From: Bifidobacteriaceae bacterium
Lineage (GTDB): Bacteria; Actinomycetota; Actinomycetes; Actinomycetales; Bifidobacteriaceae
Assembly: GCA_022650895.1 (NCBI GenBank)
Contig: JALCQC010000006.1
Span: 1-64,000 of the forward strand
Length of the DNA: 64,000 nucleotides
Reading direction: 5' to 3'
Position numbers and translations under genes: made by a program. Shown piece by piece: positions 33,198 through 41,999 of this stretch; positions within the stretch are counted from its first letter, which is position 1; each line of letters begins with the position of its first letter. The notes below the pieces were generated by a model that saw only the letters and a program-made list of their open reading frames with translations, was not told the DNA's origin and searched no databases.

Positions 33198-33946
33198 AGC
33201 GCTAGCAATGAGGAGACATGGGTGGTGAGGGTACCGAAACTCTGTGCACGGGAACGTTTCAGTTCCACCGACTCGGGCAGGCTGTTCTGTGGAAGTGTGA
33301 CGATCAGCGAACCGGTTCCCACGCCGATGGTGGCAGGTCGTCCAGTGAATTCGTTGCTCACGCCGAGGGGAAGTGTGTTGTGGAACTGCCCATCGCTCAC
33401 CTCGTATTTGAGACCGTGGAGGCACACGTGCTGTGCCGTGTCACTGAAAGCGAAGACCGAGACCATCTCGGTCGGTGTCGCCGACTCCGCCGAAAAATGG
33501 AGTTGCGCCCCTGAAATCGCGGTGATGACGTTTTCGGAGGAGTGGAGAAAACCCACGCCACCGTGTTCCGCGATGGAGACGAGAAGCTGCAGATTCGCGA
33601 TGGTGTGATCGATGCGTCCGCCAAGCCCACCATATATATGGAAAAGCGAGTATTTCCTCTCCCATCCCAATTTGACCGCAGATGTCATATCGGTGTCGTC
33701 CTTCTCCGCAGGAAGGGAGATGACGGTGCTCGTAGGTGAATCGGAGGAAAGGGGAGTAGCACTCACAGAATCAAAATCGCCGACGACGATGTCGGGCGTC
33801 AGTGTGTGTGCACGCAGGAAATCGAGGCCACCATCCGCTGCGATGAGACAGTCCTGTTGCGCTTGCGGCGTTCGGGGAACGACGTCGTTGACGCCCGCAC
33901 CCACGATGATGCACGAGGGATCCTCTTGGGGTTTCATCCTTCTCAT
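33194..33946 (-). CDS. Thiamine pyrophosphokinase
   Basis: A 250-residue enzyme transferring pyrophosphate from ATP to thiamine. The N-terminal catalytic part has LIAADGGLDFLRAHTLTPDIVVGDFDSV (family ADGG and GDFDS motifs), LPAEKDDTDMTSAVKLGW (DxTD) and YGGLGGRIDHTIANL (GGR-DH). The C-terminal beta domain ends in NEFTGRPATIGVGTGSLIVTLP. The start at 33946 follows GGAGGAGGTCCC. Its stop overlaps the ArsC-like start. Bifidobacteria depend on thiamine diphosphate for phosphoketolase, so this gene links to the pentose island's downstream flux. Confidence 0.93.
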   Translation of the reverse strand: MRRMKPQEDPSCIIVGAGVNDVVPRTPQAQQDCLIAADGGLDFLRAHTLTPDIVVGDFDSVSATPLSSDSPTSTVISLPAEKDDTDMTSAVKLGWERKYSLFHIYGGLGGRIDHTIANLQLLVSIAEHGGVGFLHSSENVITAISGAQLHFSAESATPTEMVSVFAFSDTAQHVCLHGLKYEVSDGQFHNTLPLGVSNEFTGRPATIGVGTGSLIVTLPQNSLPESVELKRSRAQSFGTLTTHVSSLLAL

Positions 33947-34070
33947 GGGACCTCCTCCGGTCGCGACATGGAACTGTCATCGGGCTGTCATGGAACTGCG
34001 TATAAAAAAAGAGTATGACGATTCCTCGCCTCCAGCTTAATTGTCGCAAAAAATGAAGGAATATGGAGGT

Positions 34071-35027
34071 ATGACAAACGACGAACAGACACAAACTTCC
34101 ACCGATACGGCATATTTCGCAGGTGGGTGCTTCTGGGGGATGGAGCATTACTTCCAGCAGGTGAAAGGCGTTCTTTCGGTTGAATCCGGCTACGCGCAAT
34201 CGAGCGTTCCGAACCCCTCGTATGAGTTGGTCTGCAGCGGAGCCACCGATGCCGCAGAAACGGTACGGGTCACCTATGATCCTCGCCGTGTCAGTCTCAA
34301 GGTACTGGCCTTGCTGATGATCGATGTCATCGATCCCTATTCGACCACAGGCCAGGGCAATGACATCGGCAGGCAGTACCGTTCCGGTTTCTTCTGGACG
34401 TCGCACGAGCAACGGCAGGTGTTCGATCAGGTGATTGAGGAATTCAATCTCCGCTCCCAACAACCGGCGGGCATCGAAGTCACTGCATTGCGCAACTTCT
34501 ACGCCGCCGAGGAATACCACCAGGACTACCTTGACAAGAATCCGAATGGTTACTGCCATATCTCGTGGGAGAAGATGAACTCCGTCGCCCAACGGCAGAA
34601 GTACATTGAGCGCATCGCTCAGCTAACGCCCCTTCAATATGCAGTCACACAGGAGGCGGCCACCGAGCGTCCGTTCGACAATGAGTACGACGCTCTCTAC
34701 GAACCCGGAATCTACGTTGATATCGTCAGTGGCGAGCCGTTGTTTGCTTCCTCCGACAAATTCGATTCGGGATGCGGCTGGCCGTCCTTCAGCAAGCCCC
34801 TCGATTCCTCAAAGCTCGAGTATCGTGAGGATCAAAAGGTTCCAGGTCGGCTTCGTACCGAGGTTCGTGTGGTGGATTCCGGCATACATCTGGGACATGT
34901 CTTCGATGATGGGCCTTCGGAACTGGGCGGAAAGCGGTACTGCATGAACACTGCCTCGCTGCGTTTCATTCCAAAGGACCAGATGGAGGCCGAAGGCTAC
35001 GGTGAATACCTGAGCCAGGTTCATTAG
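34071..35027 (+). CDS. msrAB: Fused peptide methionine sulfoxide reductase MsrA-MsrB
   Basis: A 318-residue bifunctional repair enzyme. MsrA (about residues 10-165) has the catalytic [14 protein letters not shown] and [13 protein letters not shown]. MsrB (about 190-318) has [18 protein letters not shown] and the catalytic [11 protein letters not shown]. Together they reduce the S and R forms of methionine sulfoxide. Start is uncertain: ATG 34071 has AAGGA about 10 bases before it, while ATG 34053 or TTG 34041 would lengthen it. MsrB lacks one Zn-type CxxC pair as far as I can see. It is followed by a long inverted repeat. Confidence 0.95.
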   Translation: MTNDEQTQTSTDTAYFAGGCFWGMEHYFQQVKGVLSVESGYAQSSVPNPSYELVCSGATDAAETVRVTYDPRRVSLKVLALLMIDVIDPYSTTGQGNDIGRQYRSGFFWTSHEQRQVFDQVIEEFNLRSQQPAGIEVTALRNFYAAEEYHQDYLDKNPNGYCHISWEKMNSVAQRQKYIERIAQLTPLQYAVTQEAATERPFDNEYDALYEPGIYVDIVSGEPLFASSDKFDSGCGWPSFSKPLDSSKLEYREDQKVPGRLRTEVRVVDSGIHLGHVFDDGPSELGGKRYCMNTASLRFIPKDQMEAEGYGEYLSQVH

Positions 35028-35036
35028 AAAAACGCA

Positions 35037-35096
35037 CGACAACCAGAGGAGCAACGCTGCCAAGTGAGTTTCAGCGCGTTGCTCCTCTGGTTGTCG
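35037..35096. repeat. Perfect 21-bp inverted repeat after msrAB
   Basis: Left arm 35037-35057 (starts CGACAACCAGAGGAG) and right arm 35076-35096 (ends CTCCTCTGGTTGTCG) are perfect reverse complements over 21 bp with an 18-base spacer. No T run follows on the plus strand. On the minus strand GTTTTTC lies a few bases beyond. It may terminate msrAB transcription or be the base of the infC control region, which begins immediately downstream. Confidence 0.75.
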
Positions 35097-35327
35097 GAGC
35101 GTGTGGTATTATCTACAAGGCTTGAGAAATCAAGAAAGTGGAATTTCCCACCTGGAGGCTTTTCATGGTCTCGGGTTGAAGTAGGCATTTATCAGCTTGC
35201 TGAACGGCAGAGTGCCGGCTTTGGAGTGCATCATTGCATGAAAGTCGCTGTGCTGCCTGTTTGTGGTGCTTTTAAGTGTTGCTTTGGGGGAACTCCGCAC
35301 AACCAGAAATGATTGATTGGAGTCATC
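35097..35327 (+). promoter_or_regulatory. Long 5' leader of the infC-rpmI-rplT operon
   Basis: About 230 bp without a convincing long gene. It contains a possible extended -10 (TGTGGTATTAT, 35102-35112), a CTTGA-GAAA-TCAAG hairpin (35121-35134), and a well-formed GGAGG (35154-35158) six bases before ATG 35165, which would encode only MVSG before TGA (35177-35179). The infC operon is often autoregulated by IF3 or L20 through its leader, and a tiny ORF with a perfect ribosome site suggests a leader-based control here. The control itself is inference. Confidence 0.45.
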
Positions 35328-36044
35328 ATTAGCGACGAACTGAACATTAACGAGGACATCCGCGCCTCGCAGGTACGCCTCATCGGCCCGAATGGCGAGC
35401 AGGTGGGCGTCATTGCGACCACGGTGGCACTGAACCTTGCGAGAGAAGCGAACCTTGATCTTGTCGAGGTCGCTCCTAACAGCAAGCCCCCGGTGGCGAA
35501 GCTCATCGATTACGGCAAGTACAAGTACACGGAAAAACTCAAGCAGCGTGAAGCACGCCGCAACCAGAGTACTGCTGAAATCAAGGAGATCCGCTTCCGT
35601 CTGAAGATCGACGATCACGATTTCGAGGTCAAAAAAGGCCATGTCGTGCGGTTCCTCAAGGGCGGCGACAAGGTAAAGGTCACCATCATGCTTCGTGGGC
35701 GTGAGCAGTCGCGTCCCATCGGAGGCGTGGAACTGCTCCAGCGTCTGGCGCAGGAGGTGCAGGAACTCGGATCCATCGAGTCCCGCCCCCGTCAGGATGG
35801 CCGCAACATCATCATGGTGCTTGCGCCAAAGGGCAAGAAGGTCCACACTCAGTCCGAGCAACGTCGTCGTGGCGATCAGTCACGTGCAGAGCGTCAGGCA
35901 CGTCAGGCGGCACGCTTGGCGGCAAAGGGTGGAAACGGCGTTGACGAGACGTCGGCAGCCGAACCGGTTCGCACGGCGAAGAACAAAACTTCTAACGAAG
36001 AATCAACAACCAAGGAGAGCAGCGATGCCAAAAATGAAGACTAA
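35328..36044 (+). CDS. infC: Translation initiation factor IF-3
   Basis: IF-3 binds the 30S subunit and checks the start codon. The N-domain [28 protein letters not shown] and C-domain [32 protein letters not shown] are clear. The start is read as ATT at 35328, with GGAG five bases upstream. The nearest normal starts are a TTG at 35313 without a site. A rare ATT/ATC start is known for infC and lets IF-3 limit its own synthesis. The protein has 238 residues including a long acidic/Ala-rich tail. Its end overlaps rpmI by 20 bases. Confidence 0.93.
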   Translation: MSDELNINEDIRASQVRLIGPNGEQVGVIATTVALNLAREANLDLVEVAPNSKPPVAKLIDYGKYKYTEKLKQREARRNQSTAEIKEIRFRLKIDDHDFEVKKGHVVRFLKGGDKVKVTIMLRGREQSRPIGGVELLQRLAQEVQELGSIESRPRQDGRNIIMVLAPKGKKVHTQSEQRRRGDQSRAERQARQAARLAAKGGNGVDETSAAEPVRTAKNKTSNEESTTKESSDAKNED

Positions 36045-36219
36045 GACAGCAGCGGCCAAGCGTATCCGCGTCACCGGAACGGGCAAGCTGATGGCTGCAG
36101 GTACCTCAATGCGCCACAACCTGGAGCACAAGTCCTCCAAGAAGCGCCGCGAACTGTCCCGCGATCAGCACATCGCGAAGGATCAGCAGAAGCGCATGAA
36201 GAGGCTCCTTGGACTCTGA
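36025..36219 (+). CDS. rpmI: 50S ribosomal protein L35 (bL35)
   Basis: A 64-residue basic protein ([21 protein letters not shown]...) of normal L35 length. It is hidden in the track inside a longer ORF at 35695-36219. AAGGAG lies seven bases before ATG 36025. It overlaps the infC 3' end by 20 bases in another frame, implying translational coupling in the standard infC-rpmI-rplT operon. Confidence 0.97.
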   Translation: MPKMKTKTAAAKRIRVTGTGKLMAAGTSMRHNLEHKSSKKRRELSRDQHIAKDQQKRMKRLLGL

Positions 36220-36263
36220 GTCGCAAGCGAATTAGGAACTTTTAGGAAAGCAGAGGATAAAAG

Positions 36264-36647
36264 ATGGCACGTGTGAAGCGCTCAGTGAATGCAAAGAAGA
36301 AGCGTCGCGTAGTACTCGAGAGGGCTTCGGGTTACCGTGGCCAGCGCTCCAGGGTCTACCGCAGGGCAAAGGAGCAGCTGCTCCACTCCTTCAACTACAA
36401 CTTCCGCGACCGCAAGGCGCGCAAGGGTGATTTCCGCAAGCTGTGGATCACTCGTATCAACGCTGCAGTTCGCAGCGAGGGCATTACCTACAACCGTTTC
36501 ATCCAGGGACTGCGCTTGGCTGGCATCGAACTCGATCGTCGCGCTCTCGCCGAGCTCGCCGTTTCGGATCCTGACACCTTCAAGGCGATCGTCGCCGAAG
36601 CGAAGAAGGCTCTCCCCGACGACGTGAACGCGCCGGTTGCCGCCTGA
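36264..36647 (+). CDS. rplT: 50S ribosomal protein L20 (bL20)
   Basis: A 127-residue protein with the basic N-terminal helix ([67 protein letters not shown]) that assembles on 23S rRNA. It is the last gene of the operon. In several bacteria L20 represses its own operon through the mRNA leader. AGGAAAGCAGAGG precedes the start, and a terminator follows. Confidence 0.98.
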   Translation: MARVKRSVNAKKKRRVVLERASGYRGQRSRVYRRAKEQLLHSFNYNFRDRKARKGDFRKLWITRINAAVRSEGITYNRFIQGLRLAGIELDRRALAELAVSDPDTFKAIVAEAKKALPDDVNAPVAA

Positions 36648-36724
36648 CACCATGTGATTCATGATCACTCATGTAGTCATGATTCATGTGGGTCGCGTGT
36701 GATAAGCAGCGATTCTGTATGGTG

Positions 36725-36760
36725 AAAGAACTCCGCCCGATTTTCGGACGGAGTTCTTTG
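36725..36760 (+). terminator. Terminator after rplT
   Basis: AAAGAACTCCGCCCGA (36725-36740) and TCGGACGGAGTTCTTT (36744-36759) form a 16-bp stem with a single mismatch and a short loop, and the right arm itself ends in CTTT. It closes the ribosomal operon just before xerD. Confidence 0.85.
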
Positions 36761-36785
36761 CATAGTCAGTGAAAGGAGGAAGCGG

Positions 36786-37706
36786 GTGGCGCAGGATGAT
36801 TTCGATGACCTTCTCGAGCAATTCCTCGTTCATATTGGTGTGGAGCGCGGCCTGGCGGCCTCAACGGTCGCGGCCTATACGAATGATCTCCATCGCTACA
36901 TTGCGTGGCTGGCAGGGCAGGGGAAGACGAGAATCTCTCAGGTGGAGACGGCGGACGTCGAAGCCTTCGTAGCCTCACGAGGAGAGGTCAGCCCCCGCAC
37001 CCGTGCCCGCGAACTGGCTGCCATTCACGAGCTTCACCGCTTCGCATGTTCACAGGGAATCGTTCCTGCCGATGTCTCCGAACGCGTGAAGCCTCCGAAG
37101 GCGGCGAAGGACTTGCCGGAGGTTCTCACCATCGACGAGGTCTCCTCCCTTCTTGAGGCAGCAAGCGTGGGGGAGGGTACGGATCCCATATCCTTGCGCG
37201 ACAGGGCGCTGCTCGAATTCATGTATGCGTCGGGCGCCCGCGTCTCTGAGGCAGTGGGAACGAATCTCGGCGATATCGATCTGGAGAACCGTCTGACGAG
37301 ACTGATGGGAAAGGGCAGCAAGCAACGCCTCGTCCCCATCGGCTCCTTTGCCGTGGAGGCGATGGAAAGGTATCTAAACGCCGGGAGGGGACCACTGATG
37401 AGGAAGGCAAAAGGCACTCCTGAACTTTCCGCTGTGTTCCTCAACAAACGTGGCAGGCGACTGAGCAGGCAGTCTGTCTGGGAGATACTTCAGACGACGG
37501 CGAAGCGTGCGCACATCACCAAGAAGATTCATCCCCACTCGTTGAGACACTCCTTCGCCACGCACCTCATTCAGGGTGGTGCGGACGTGCGAACTGTGCA
37601 GGAGTTGCTGGGTCATGCCTCGGTTACCACCACTCAGATCTATACGCACATCAGTCCTGTTGGATTGATTGAAGCCTATGTCTCCGCTCATCCTCGTGCA
37701 CGGTGA
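36786..37706 (+). CDS. xerD: Site-specific tyrosine recombinase XerD
   Basis: A 306-residue recombinase that, with XerC, resolves chromosome dimers at dif. The N-terminal core-binding SAM-like domain begins FLVHIGVERGLAASTVAAYTNDLHRYIAW. The catalytic domain has Arg in MYASGARVSEA, HxxR in HPHSLRHSFATHLIQGGADVRTVQELLGHASVTTTQIYTHI and the final Tyr. Start is GTG 36786 after AAAGGAGG. Order rplT-xerD-parA-scpA-scpB is conserved in actinobacteria. XerC is encoded 10 kb downstream in this window. Confidence 0.93.
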   Translation: MAQDDFDDLLEQFLVHIGVERGLAASTVAAYTNDLHRYIAWLAGQGKTRISQVETADVEAFVASRGEVSPRTRARELAAIHELHRFACSQGIVPADVSERVKPPKAAKDLPEVLTIDEVSSLLEAASVGEGTDPISLRDRALLEFMYASGARVSEAVGTNLGDIDLENRLTRLMGKGSKQRLVPIGSFAVEAMERYLNAGRGPLMRKAKGTPELSAVFLNKRGRRLSRQSVWEILQTTAKRAHITKKIHPHSLRHSFATHLIQGGADVRTVQELLGHASVTTTQIYTHISPVGLIEAYVSAHPRAR

Positions 37707-37835
37707 TCTCATCACCTGAGTGCATCTGAATGTGTTTAAGCGACACTGATAGGTTTAATGCACAGTGTTGCTTTGTCTGTCCTTTGCCCGAGAAACGGTG
37801 TAACTGAGGGCATTGTGTTTGTTAGAGTGGACTGT

Positions 37836-38675
37836 ATGCCAGTAGATCTTTTGGGACGTACCTATGAGACGTTTCGCGCGCCGGAGCCGTTGACCCAGCA
37901 TGGGCCGGCCACGGTCATTGCCATGTGCAATCAAAAGGGTGGGGTGGGAAAGACCACCAGCTCCATCAATATCGCAGGAGCGCTCAGCCAATATGGCCGT
38001 CGCGTTCTCATCGTGGATTTCGATCCGCAGGGCGCGGCAACGGTGGGACTTGGCATCAATGCGAATGCCGTCGACAAAACGATCTACACGGCCTTGTTCC
38101 AACCGAAGACAGACATTCACGAGATGGTGGCGCACACGCGTTTTCCCAATCTCGACATCATCCCCGCTAACATCGATCTTTCCGCGGCGGAGGTGCAACT
38201 GGTCACCGAAGTCGGGCGTGAGCAGATTCTCGCGTCCACGCTGAAGCCACTTGTTGGCGAATATGACGCCATCATCATCGATTGTCAGCCGTCTCTGGGT
38301 CTGCTCACCGTCAACGCGTTGACGGCAGCGAACGGAGTCCTCATCCCCGTTGCCACGGAATTCTTCGCTCTGCGCGGTGTGGCTCTGCTCATGCAGTCCA
38401 TTGAAAAAGTCCAGACGCGCATCAATCCCAGTCTGGATATCTTCGGTGTTCTGCCGACAATGTATACGCATACCCTGCACTCCGAGGAGGTCCTGCAGCG
38501 CATCTACGAGGCGTTCAAGGACAAGGTGTTCCACACCGTCATCTCCCGGTCAGTGAAGCTTCCGGACGCAACCGTTGCGGCAGCGCCCATCACCATGTTC
38601 GCTCCGGAACACAAGGTGGCAAAGGAATACCGCGAAGTCTCCCGCGAGCTCATCGATCGCGGCGTCATCGCGTGA
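37836..38675 (+). CDS. ParA/Soj-family chromosome partitioning ATPase
   Basis: A 279-residue deviant-Walker ATPase from ATG 37836 (the track adds 26 residues that look untranslated). The Walker A CNQKGGVGKTTSSINIAGAL with signature Lys, FDPQGAAT and IIIDCQPSLGLLTVNAL are clear. It precedes scpA with a 4-base overlap, so it is a chromosome-organising ParA paralogue of the scp locus and not the parAB pair at oriC. No ParB partner is adjacent. Ribosome site is weak. Confidence 0.92.
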   Translation: MPVDLLGRTYETFRAPEPLTQHGPATVIAMCNQKGGVGKTTSSINIAGALSQYGRRVLIVDFDPQGAATVGLGINANAVDKTIYTALFQPKTDIHEMVAHTRFPNLDIIPANIDLSAAEVQLVTEVGREQILASTLKPLVGEYDAIIIDCQPSLGLLTVNALTAANGVLIPVATEFFALRGVALLMQSIEKVQTRINPSLDIFGVLPTMYTHTLHSEEVLQRIYEAFKDKVFHTVISRSVKLPDATVAAAPITMFAPEHKVAKEYREVSRELIDRGVIA

Positions 38676-39490
38676 CAGAGACCGAGCGGCCCGAACATGG
38701 CTTCACCGTCGCGACGGAGGCTTATCAGGGGCCGTTTGACGTTCTGCTGAGTCTCATCGCACGCCGCGAGCTCGAAGTCACACAACTCGCCCTCAGCGAC
38801 ATCACCGAGGAGTTCATCTCCTACGTCAGTGCGATGGATCTGGATTCTCATGCGGACGAGGCCTCGGAATTTCTCGTGGTGGCCTCCATTCTGGTGGAGG
38901 CAAAGAGCGCCGCTCTGCTGCCAGACTCGGAATCAAGCCCTGACGATGAACAAAGCCTTGAGGCTCTGCGGGAGCGGGATCTCCTTTTCGCTCGCCTGCT
39001 GCAATACAAGGCGTTCAAACAGGCAGGGGAGAGTCTCAGAGCCAGGTTTGCGCGGAATTCTGGCCGTTACGATCATCATCCACAGCTCTCCGATGCGGTG
39101 CAGCAGTTGTTGGAGCAGGTGCAGTGGACGCTCAGCCCCTATGACTTTGCCCTTCTTGCCGCACAGGTTTTCCGCAATGCACCTCCTCAGGAGGTGGCGC
39201 TGAAACAGCTGCATGTGCCGTTAGCGGATTTGCAGGAGGAATCGGAGAAGGTGCGGAAGGCACTTTCCGCACACCGCGGACACTCCGTCACCTTTGAGGA
39301 ACTCGTTGCCGACACCACCAACAAAGGTCAGGTGGTGGCCCGTTTCCTCAGTGTGCTGGCGTATTTCAAACAAGGATTCGTGCAGTTCAAGCAGGAGGCC
39401 CCCTTCGAACCGCTCCGGCTGCGGTGGGTCGCCACGGATGAGGAATTCGAGCGGTATGGTGACGTCGTGAAGACTCAAGATTTTGCCTGA
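38672..39490 (+). CDS. scpA: Segregation and condensation protein A
   Basis: A 272-residue kleisin that bridges the two SMC heads. The family opening is FDVLLSLIARRELEVTQLALSDITEEFISYV, followed by ASEFLVVASILVEAKSAALLP. The C-terminal winged helix (VARFLSVLAYFKQGFVQFKQEAPF) binds the SMC cap. Start is a GTG overlapping the parA stop (GTGA). It is encoded with scpB, and smc lies about 15 kb away in this window. Confidence 0.95.
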   Translation: MTETERPEHGFTVATEAYQGPFDVLLSLIARRELEVTQLALSDITEEFISYVSAMDLDSHADEASEFLVVASILVEAKSAALLPDSESSPDDEQSLEALRERDLLFARLLQYKAFKQAGESLRARFARNSGRYDHHPQLSDAVQQLLEQVQWTLSPYDFALLAAQVFRNAPPQEVALKQLHVPLADLQEESEKVRKALSAHRGHSVTFEELVADTTNKGQVVARFLSVLAYFKQGFVQFKQEAPFEPLRLRWVATDEEFERYGDVVKTQDFA

Positions 39491-39575
39491 ACCGAGAAAG
39501 ATCTTGAGCTGGGAAAGATCCCGAACTGAGGAAGATTGAGAAAGATGTGGAGTGAGGGAGGGGAGGAGAAGCCTG

Positions 39576-40247
39576 ATGTCCGGTGAAAATGACTACGCGG
39601 ATTTCGATGTCGAGGATTTCCCAGGAGGCTTGCGTGCCTGTCTGGAGGCAGTGCTGATGAGCGCGGAAGAACCACAGAAAGAACAGGATCTTTCACACTT
39701 CTTTCGTGCTTCCACCGATGAGATCCACGAGGCCTTGCTCGCACTCTCTCACGAGTACGACGAACAGAACCGTGGCTTTGAGCTTGTCTCCTCCGTTCGT
39801 GGGTGGCGCTATGTTTCGCGCGCCGCTTTCGAACCGGTCGTTGCGGCATGTGTGGCGGACAAGCAGACGAATCGTCTGTCTCAGGCAGCTTTGGAGGCGC
39901 TTGCCATCATCGCGTACAAGCAGCCGGTCACCAGAGCACAGGTTTCCTCCATCCGTGGTGTGAGCTCCGATGGGGTCATTCGTTCATTGCTTCTGCGGGG
40001 GCTTGTGGTGGAGATCGGGGAGACGGCGGAGACGCGTGCCCGCTTCCTGACGACCACCGATCTCTTCCTTGAGAAGATAGGCCTTCCCAGCGTGGACGAC
40101 CTACCTGCATTGGCACCTTTTCTGCCGGACCGCGACGATGCCCTTGACAATGCTCTTGACGATGACGCGAGCGCTTCTGAGCAAAGCAACGACACCGATG
40201 CCACAGAACCAAAGCAGGCTTACAACCGGTACTTCGATCATTTGTAA
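39576..40247 (+). CDS. scpB: Segregation and condensation protein B
   Basis: A 223-residue tandem winged-helix protein that dimerises on ScpA. Typical segments are GGLRACLEAVLMSAEEP at the start and LSQAALEALAIIAYKQPVTRAQVSSIRGVSSDGVIRSLLLRGLVVEIG in the middle. The tail is acidic and Asp-rich (DDALDNALDDDAS). Start 39576 is chosen for GGAGAAG upstream. The 85-bp gap from scpA contains nothing notable. In many actinobacteria a pseudouridine synthase follows, but here an MFS transporter does. Confidence 0.94.
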   Translation: MSGENDYADFDVEDFPGGLRACLEAVLMSAEEPQKEQDLSHFFRASTDEIHEALLALSHEYDEQNRGFELVSSVRGWRYVSRAAFEPVVAACVADKQTNRLSQAALEALAIIAYKQPVTRAQVSSIRGVSSDGVIRSLLLRGLVVEIGETAETRARFLTTTDLFLEKIGLPSVDDLPALAPFLPDRDDALDNALDDDASASEQSNDTDATEPKQAYNRYFDHL

Positions 40248-40303
40248 ACCGTCAGTGGTTTTGCAAACCCTGTGATTTTGTAAGACGCCTGTAATAGAGT
40301 GAC

Positions 40304-40326
40304 GGCGAAGGCAAAACGTCTTCGCC
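40304..40326 (+). terminator. Hairpin after scpB, weak terminator
   Basis: GGCGAAG (40304-40310) and CTTCGCC (40320-40326) pair with a 9-base loop, followed by ATTTCTG. It lies about 60 bp past scpB in the gap before the MFS gene. The T tract is poor. Confidence 0.5.
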
Positions 40327-40393
40327 ATTTCTGTTCATAAGGCATGCGTAGCTCTGCTTCGCAATGCTTTCAATACGGAAGGTCATCATACAA

Positions 40394-41758
40394 ATGAATA
40401 ATCATGGCACAGCGCACCCTTCTTCAGGTGCAACGGTCTCGTTGACGCGCAACCAGCGTCTGGATCGACTGTCTTTTAACAAAGCCCATGCAAAGCTTCT
40501 CACCGCTTCGGGAATCGGCTGGGCACTCGACGCGATGGATGTGGGACTCGTCTCCTTTATTGTGGCCGCCATCGCCACGGATCCGCACTTCATGCTCACC
40601 TCCTCCGAGAAATCATGGATTCTCTCCATCGGTTTCCTTGGCATGGCAATCGGCGCGTGGGTAGGCGGTCTTTTCGCCGATAAGTTCGGACGAAAGGAAG
40701 TCTTTACAGCCACCCTCATCATCTACGGGCTGGCGAACGGCCTCATGGCCGCATCTGTCTCGCTGCTGATGCTGCTCATCCTGCGCTTCGTGGTCGGGCT
40801 CGGACTGGGAGCCGAACTCCCCGTCGCCTCCACTCTTGTCAGCGAATTTTCTCCTGCGGCCCACCGGGGACGGATGACGGTTCTCCTCGAGTCCTTCTGG
40901 GCTCTTGGCTGGATTCTGTCGGCTGTCATCGGCTATTTCGTTGTGCCGAACTTCGGTGACAACGGCTGGCGCTGGGCGCTCCTCATCGGTGCACTGCCGA
41001 CGCTGTACGCCATCATCTCCCGCTTCCATCTGCCGGAATCGGTGCGCTTCCTGGAAGAACAGGGCAGGGATGCCGAAGCGGAAGCCTCCGTCCGTTACTT
41101 CGAGAAGGCCGGGGGAGTCGAGCCCGTTCCTTCCGCAAAAGCCGTTCCCCTTCCGAAAATCAAGGCGCGGGAACTTTTCTCGGCGGCCTACAGCAAGCGG
41201 ACGATCGCCATTTGGCTCACGTGGTTCTTCGTCAACTTCTCCTACTACGGAGCCTTCCTGTGGATGCCCTCGTTGCTGGCCGATCAATTTGGTTCTCTCA
41301 CCACCTCGTTCGGCTACGCTCTCATCATCTCCCTAGCACAGCTGCCCGGTTACTTCCTCGCCGCTTGGCTGGTGGAGAAGGTCGGCCGACGTGTCTGCCT
41401 TGTCAGCTTCCTCGCCGTGTCTGCAGTCTGCGCCGCCTTCTTCGCTCAGGCGAATTCGGTGGCGGCCGTCCTTGTGTGGGGCATGCTGCTTTCGGCGTCG
41501 AATCTCGGGGCGTGGGGTGTCTTGTACGCGGTGACTCCGGAGATTTACCCCACGCGGTTGCGTGGAACGGGTGCCGGTGCGGCCGCGGCCTTCGGACGTG
41601 TGGCCTCGATCGTGGCTCCGCTGCTTGTTCCTCTATTCCTGCAGTGGGGTGGGGGCTCCAAAACCCTGACGTTCGCGATTTTCGCCGGGTCCTTCGTTCT
41701 GGCCTGTGTCTTTTCCGCATTCCTTCCGGAAAAGCGTGGTGAGGTTCTGGAAGACTGA
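40394..41758 (+). CDS. MFS transporter, NaiP/metabolite:H+ symporter-like
   Basis: A 454-residue protein with twelve predicted membrane helices. The first helix motif GWALDAMDVGLVSFIVAAI and the loop 2-3 signature GGLFADKFGRKEVF, with RFVVGLGLGAELPVASTLVSEFSP, put it among the sugar/aromatic-acid/niacin symporters. The second half begins after a hydrophilic loop (about residues 225-270). Bacillus NaiP-type niacin transporters look similar, but the substrate cannot be fixed here. ATG 40394 is used, and the track start is 10 codons earlier. It is monocistronic. Confidence 0.85.
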   Translation: MNNHGTAHPSSGATVSLTRNQRLDRLSFNKAHAKLLTASGIGWALDAMDVGLVSFIVAAIATDPHFMLTSSEKSWILSIGFLGMAIGAWVGGLFADKFGRKEVFTATLIIYGLANGLMAASVSLLMLLILRFVVGLGLGAELPVASTLVSEFSPAAHRGRMTVLLESFWALGWILSAVIGYFVVPNFGDNGWRWALLIGALPTLYAIISRFHLPESVRFLEEQGRDAEAEASVRYFEKAGGVEPVPSAKAVPLPKIKARELFSAAYSKRTIAIWLTWFFVNFSYYGAFLWMPSLLADQFGSLTTSFGYALIISLAQLPGYFLAAWLVEKVGRRVCLVSFLAVSAVCAAFFAQANSVAAVLVWGMLLSASNLGAWGVLYAVTPEIYPTRLRGTGAGAAAAFGRVASIVAPLLVPLFLQWGGGSKTLTFAIFAGSFVLACVFSAFLPEKRGEVLED

Positions 41759-41800
41759 CGGCAGACTGCTGCTGAATCGATGGCGGAACGATTTCGCCAG

Positions 41801-41835
41801 AGCCGATGGTGGAACAGGGAACCCCACCATCGGCT
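41801..41835 (+). terminator. Hairpin after the MFS gene
   Basis: AGCCGATGGTGG (41801-41812) and CCACCATCGGCT (41824-41835) form a perfect 12-bp stem with an 11-base loop, followed by a weak TAAATGTGTTCTT tail. A smaller TGGCG/CGCCA hairpin precedes it. It probably ends the MFS transcript. The rest of the gap to typA presumably holds the typA promoter, which I could not place. Confidence 0.65.
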
Positions 41836-41999
41836 TAAATGTGTTCTTGGTCACAGCGAGAAAGCCTTGTTACCGGCCTGTTCTCTCCCTGCGATAAGTA
41901 CCATCGTAAAAAGTCGAGGAAGCTATGTAGTATTCTGAAGGTTTGTTATCTAGTAGTTCTGTATTTGTTTCAAATGCACCACAGTAAAGAGGTTGCCTT

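Noticed and set aside
35064-35312. 82-residue plus-strand ORF in the infC leader
   Set aside because: No ribosome site at its start and it runs through the inverted repeat and leader. The only good site in the region belongs to a four-codon ORF.
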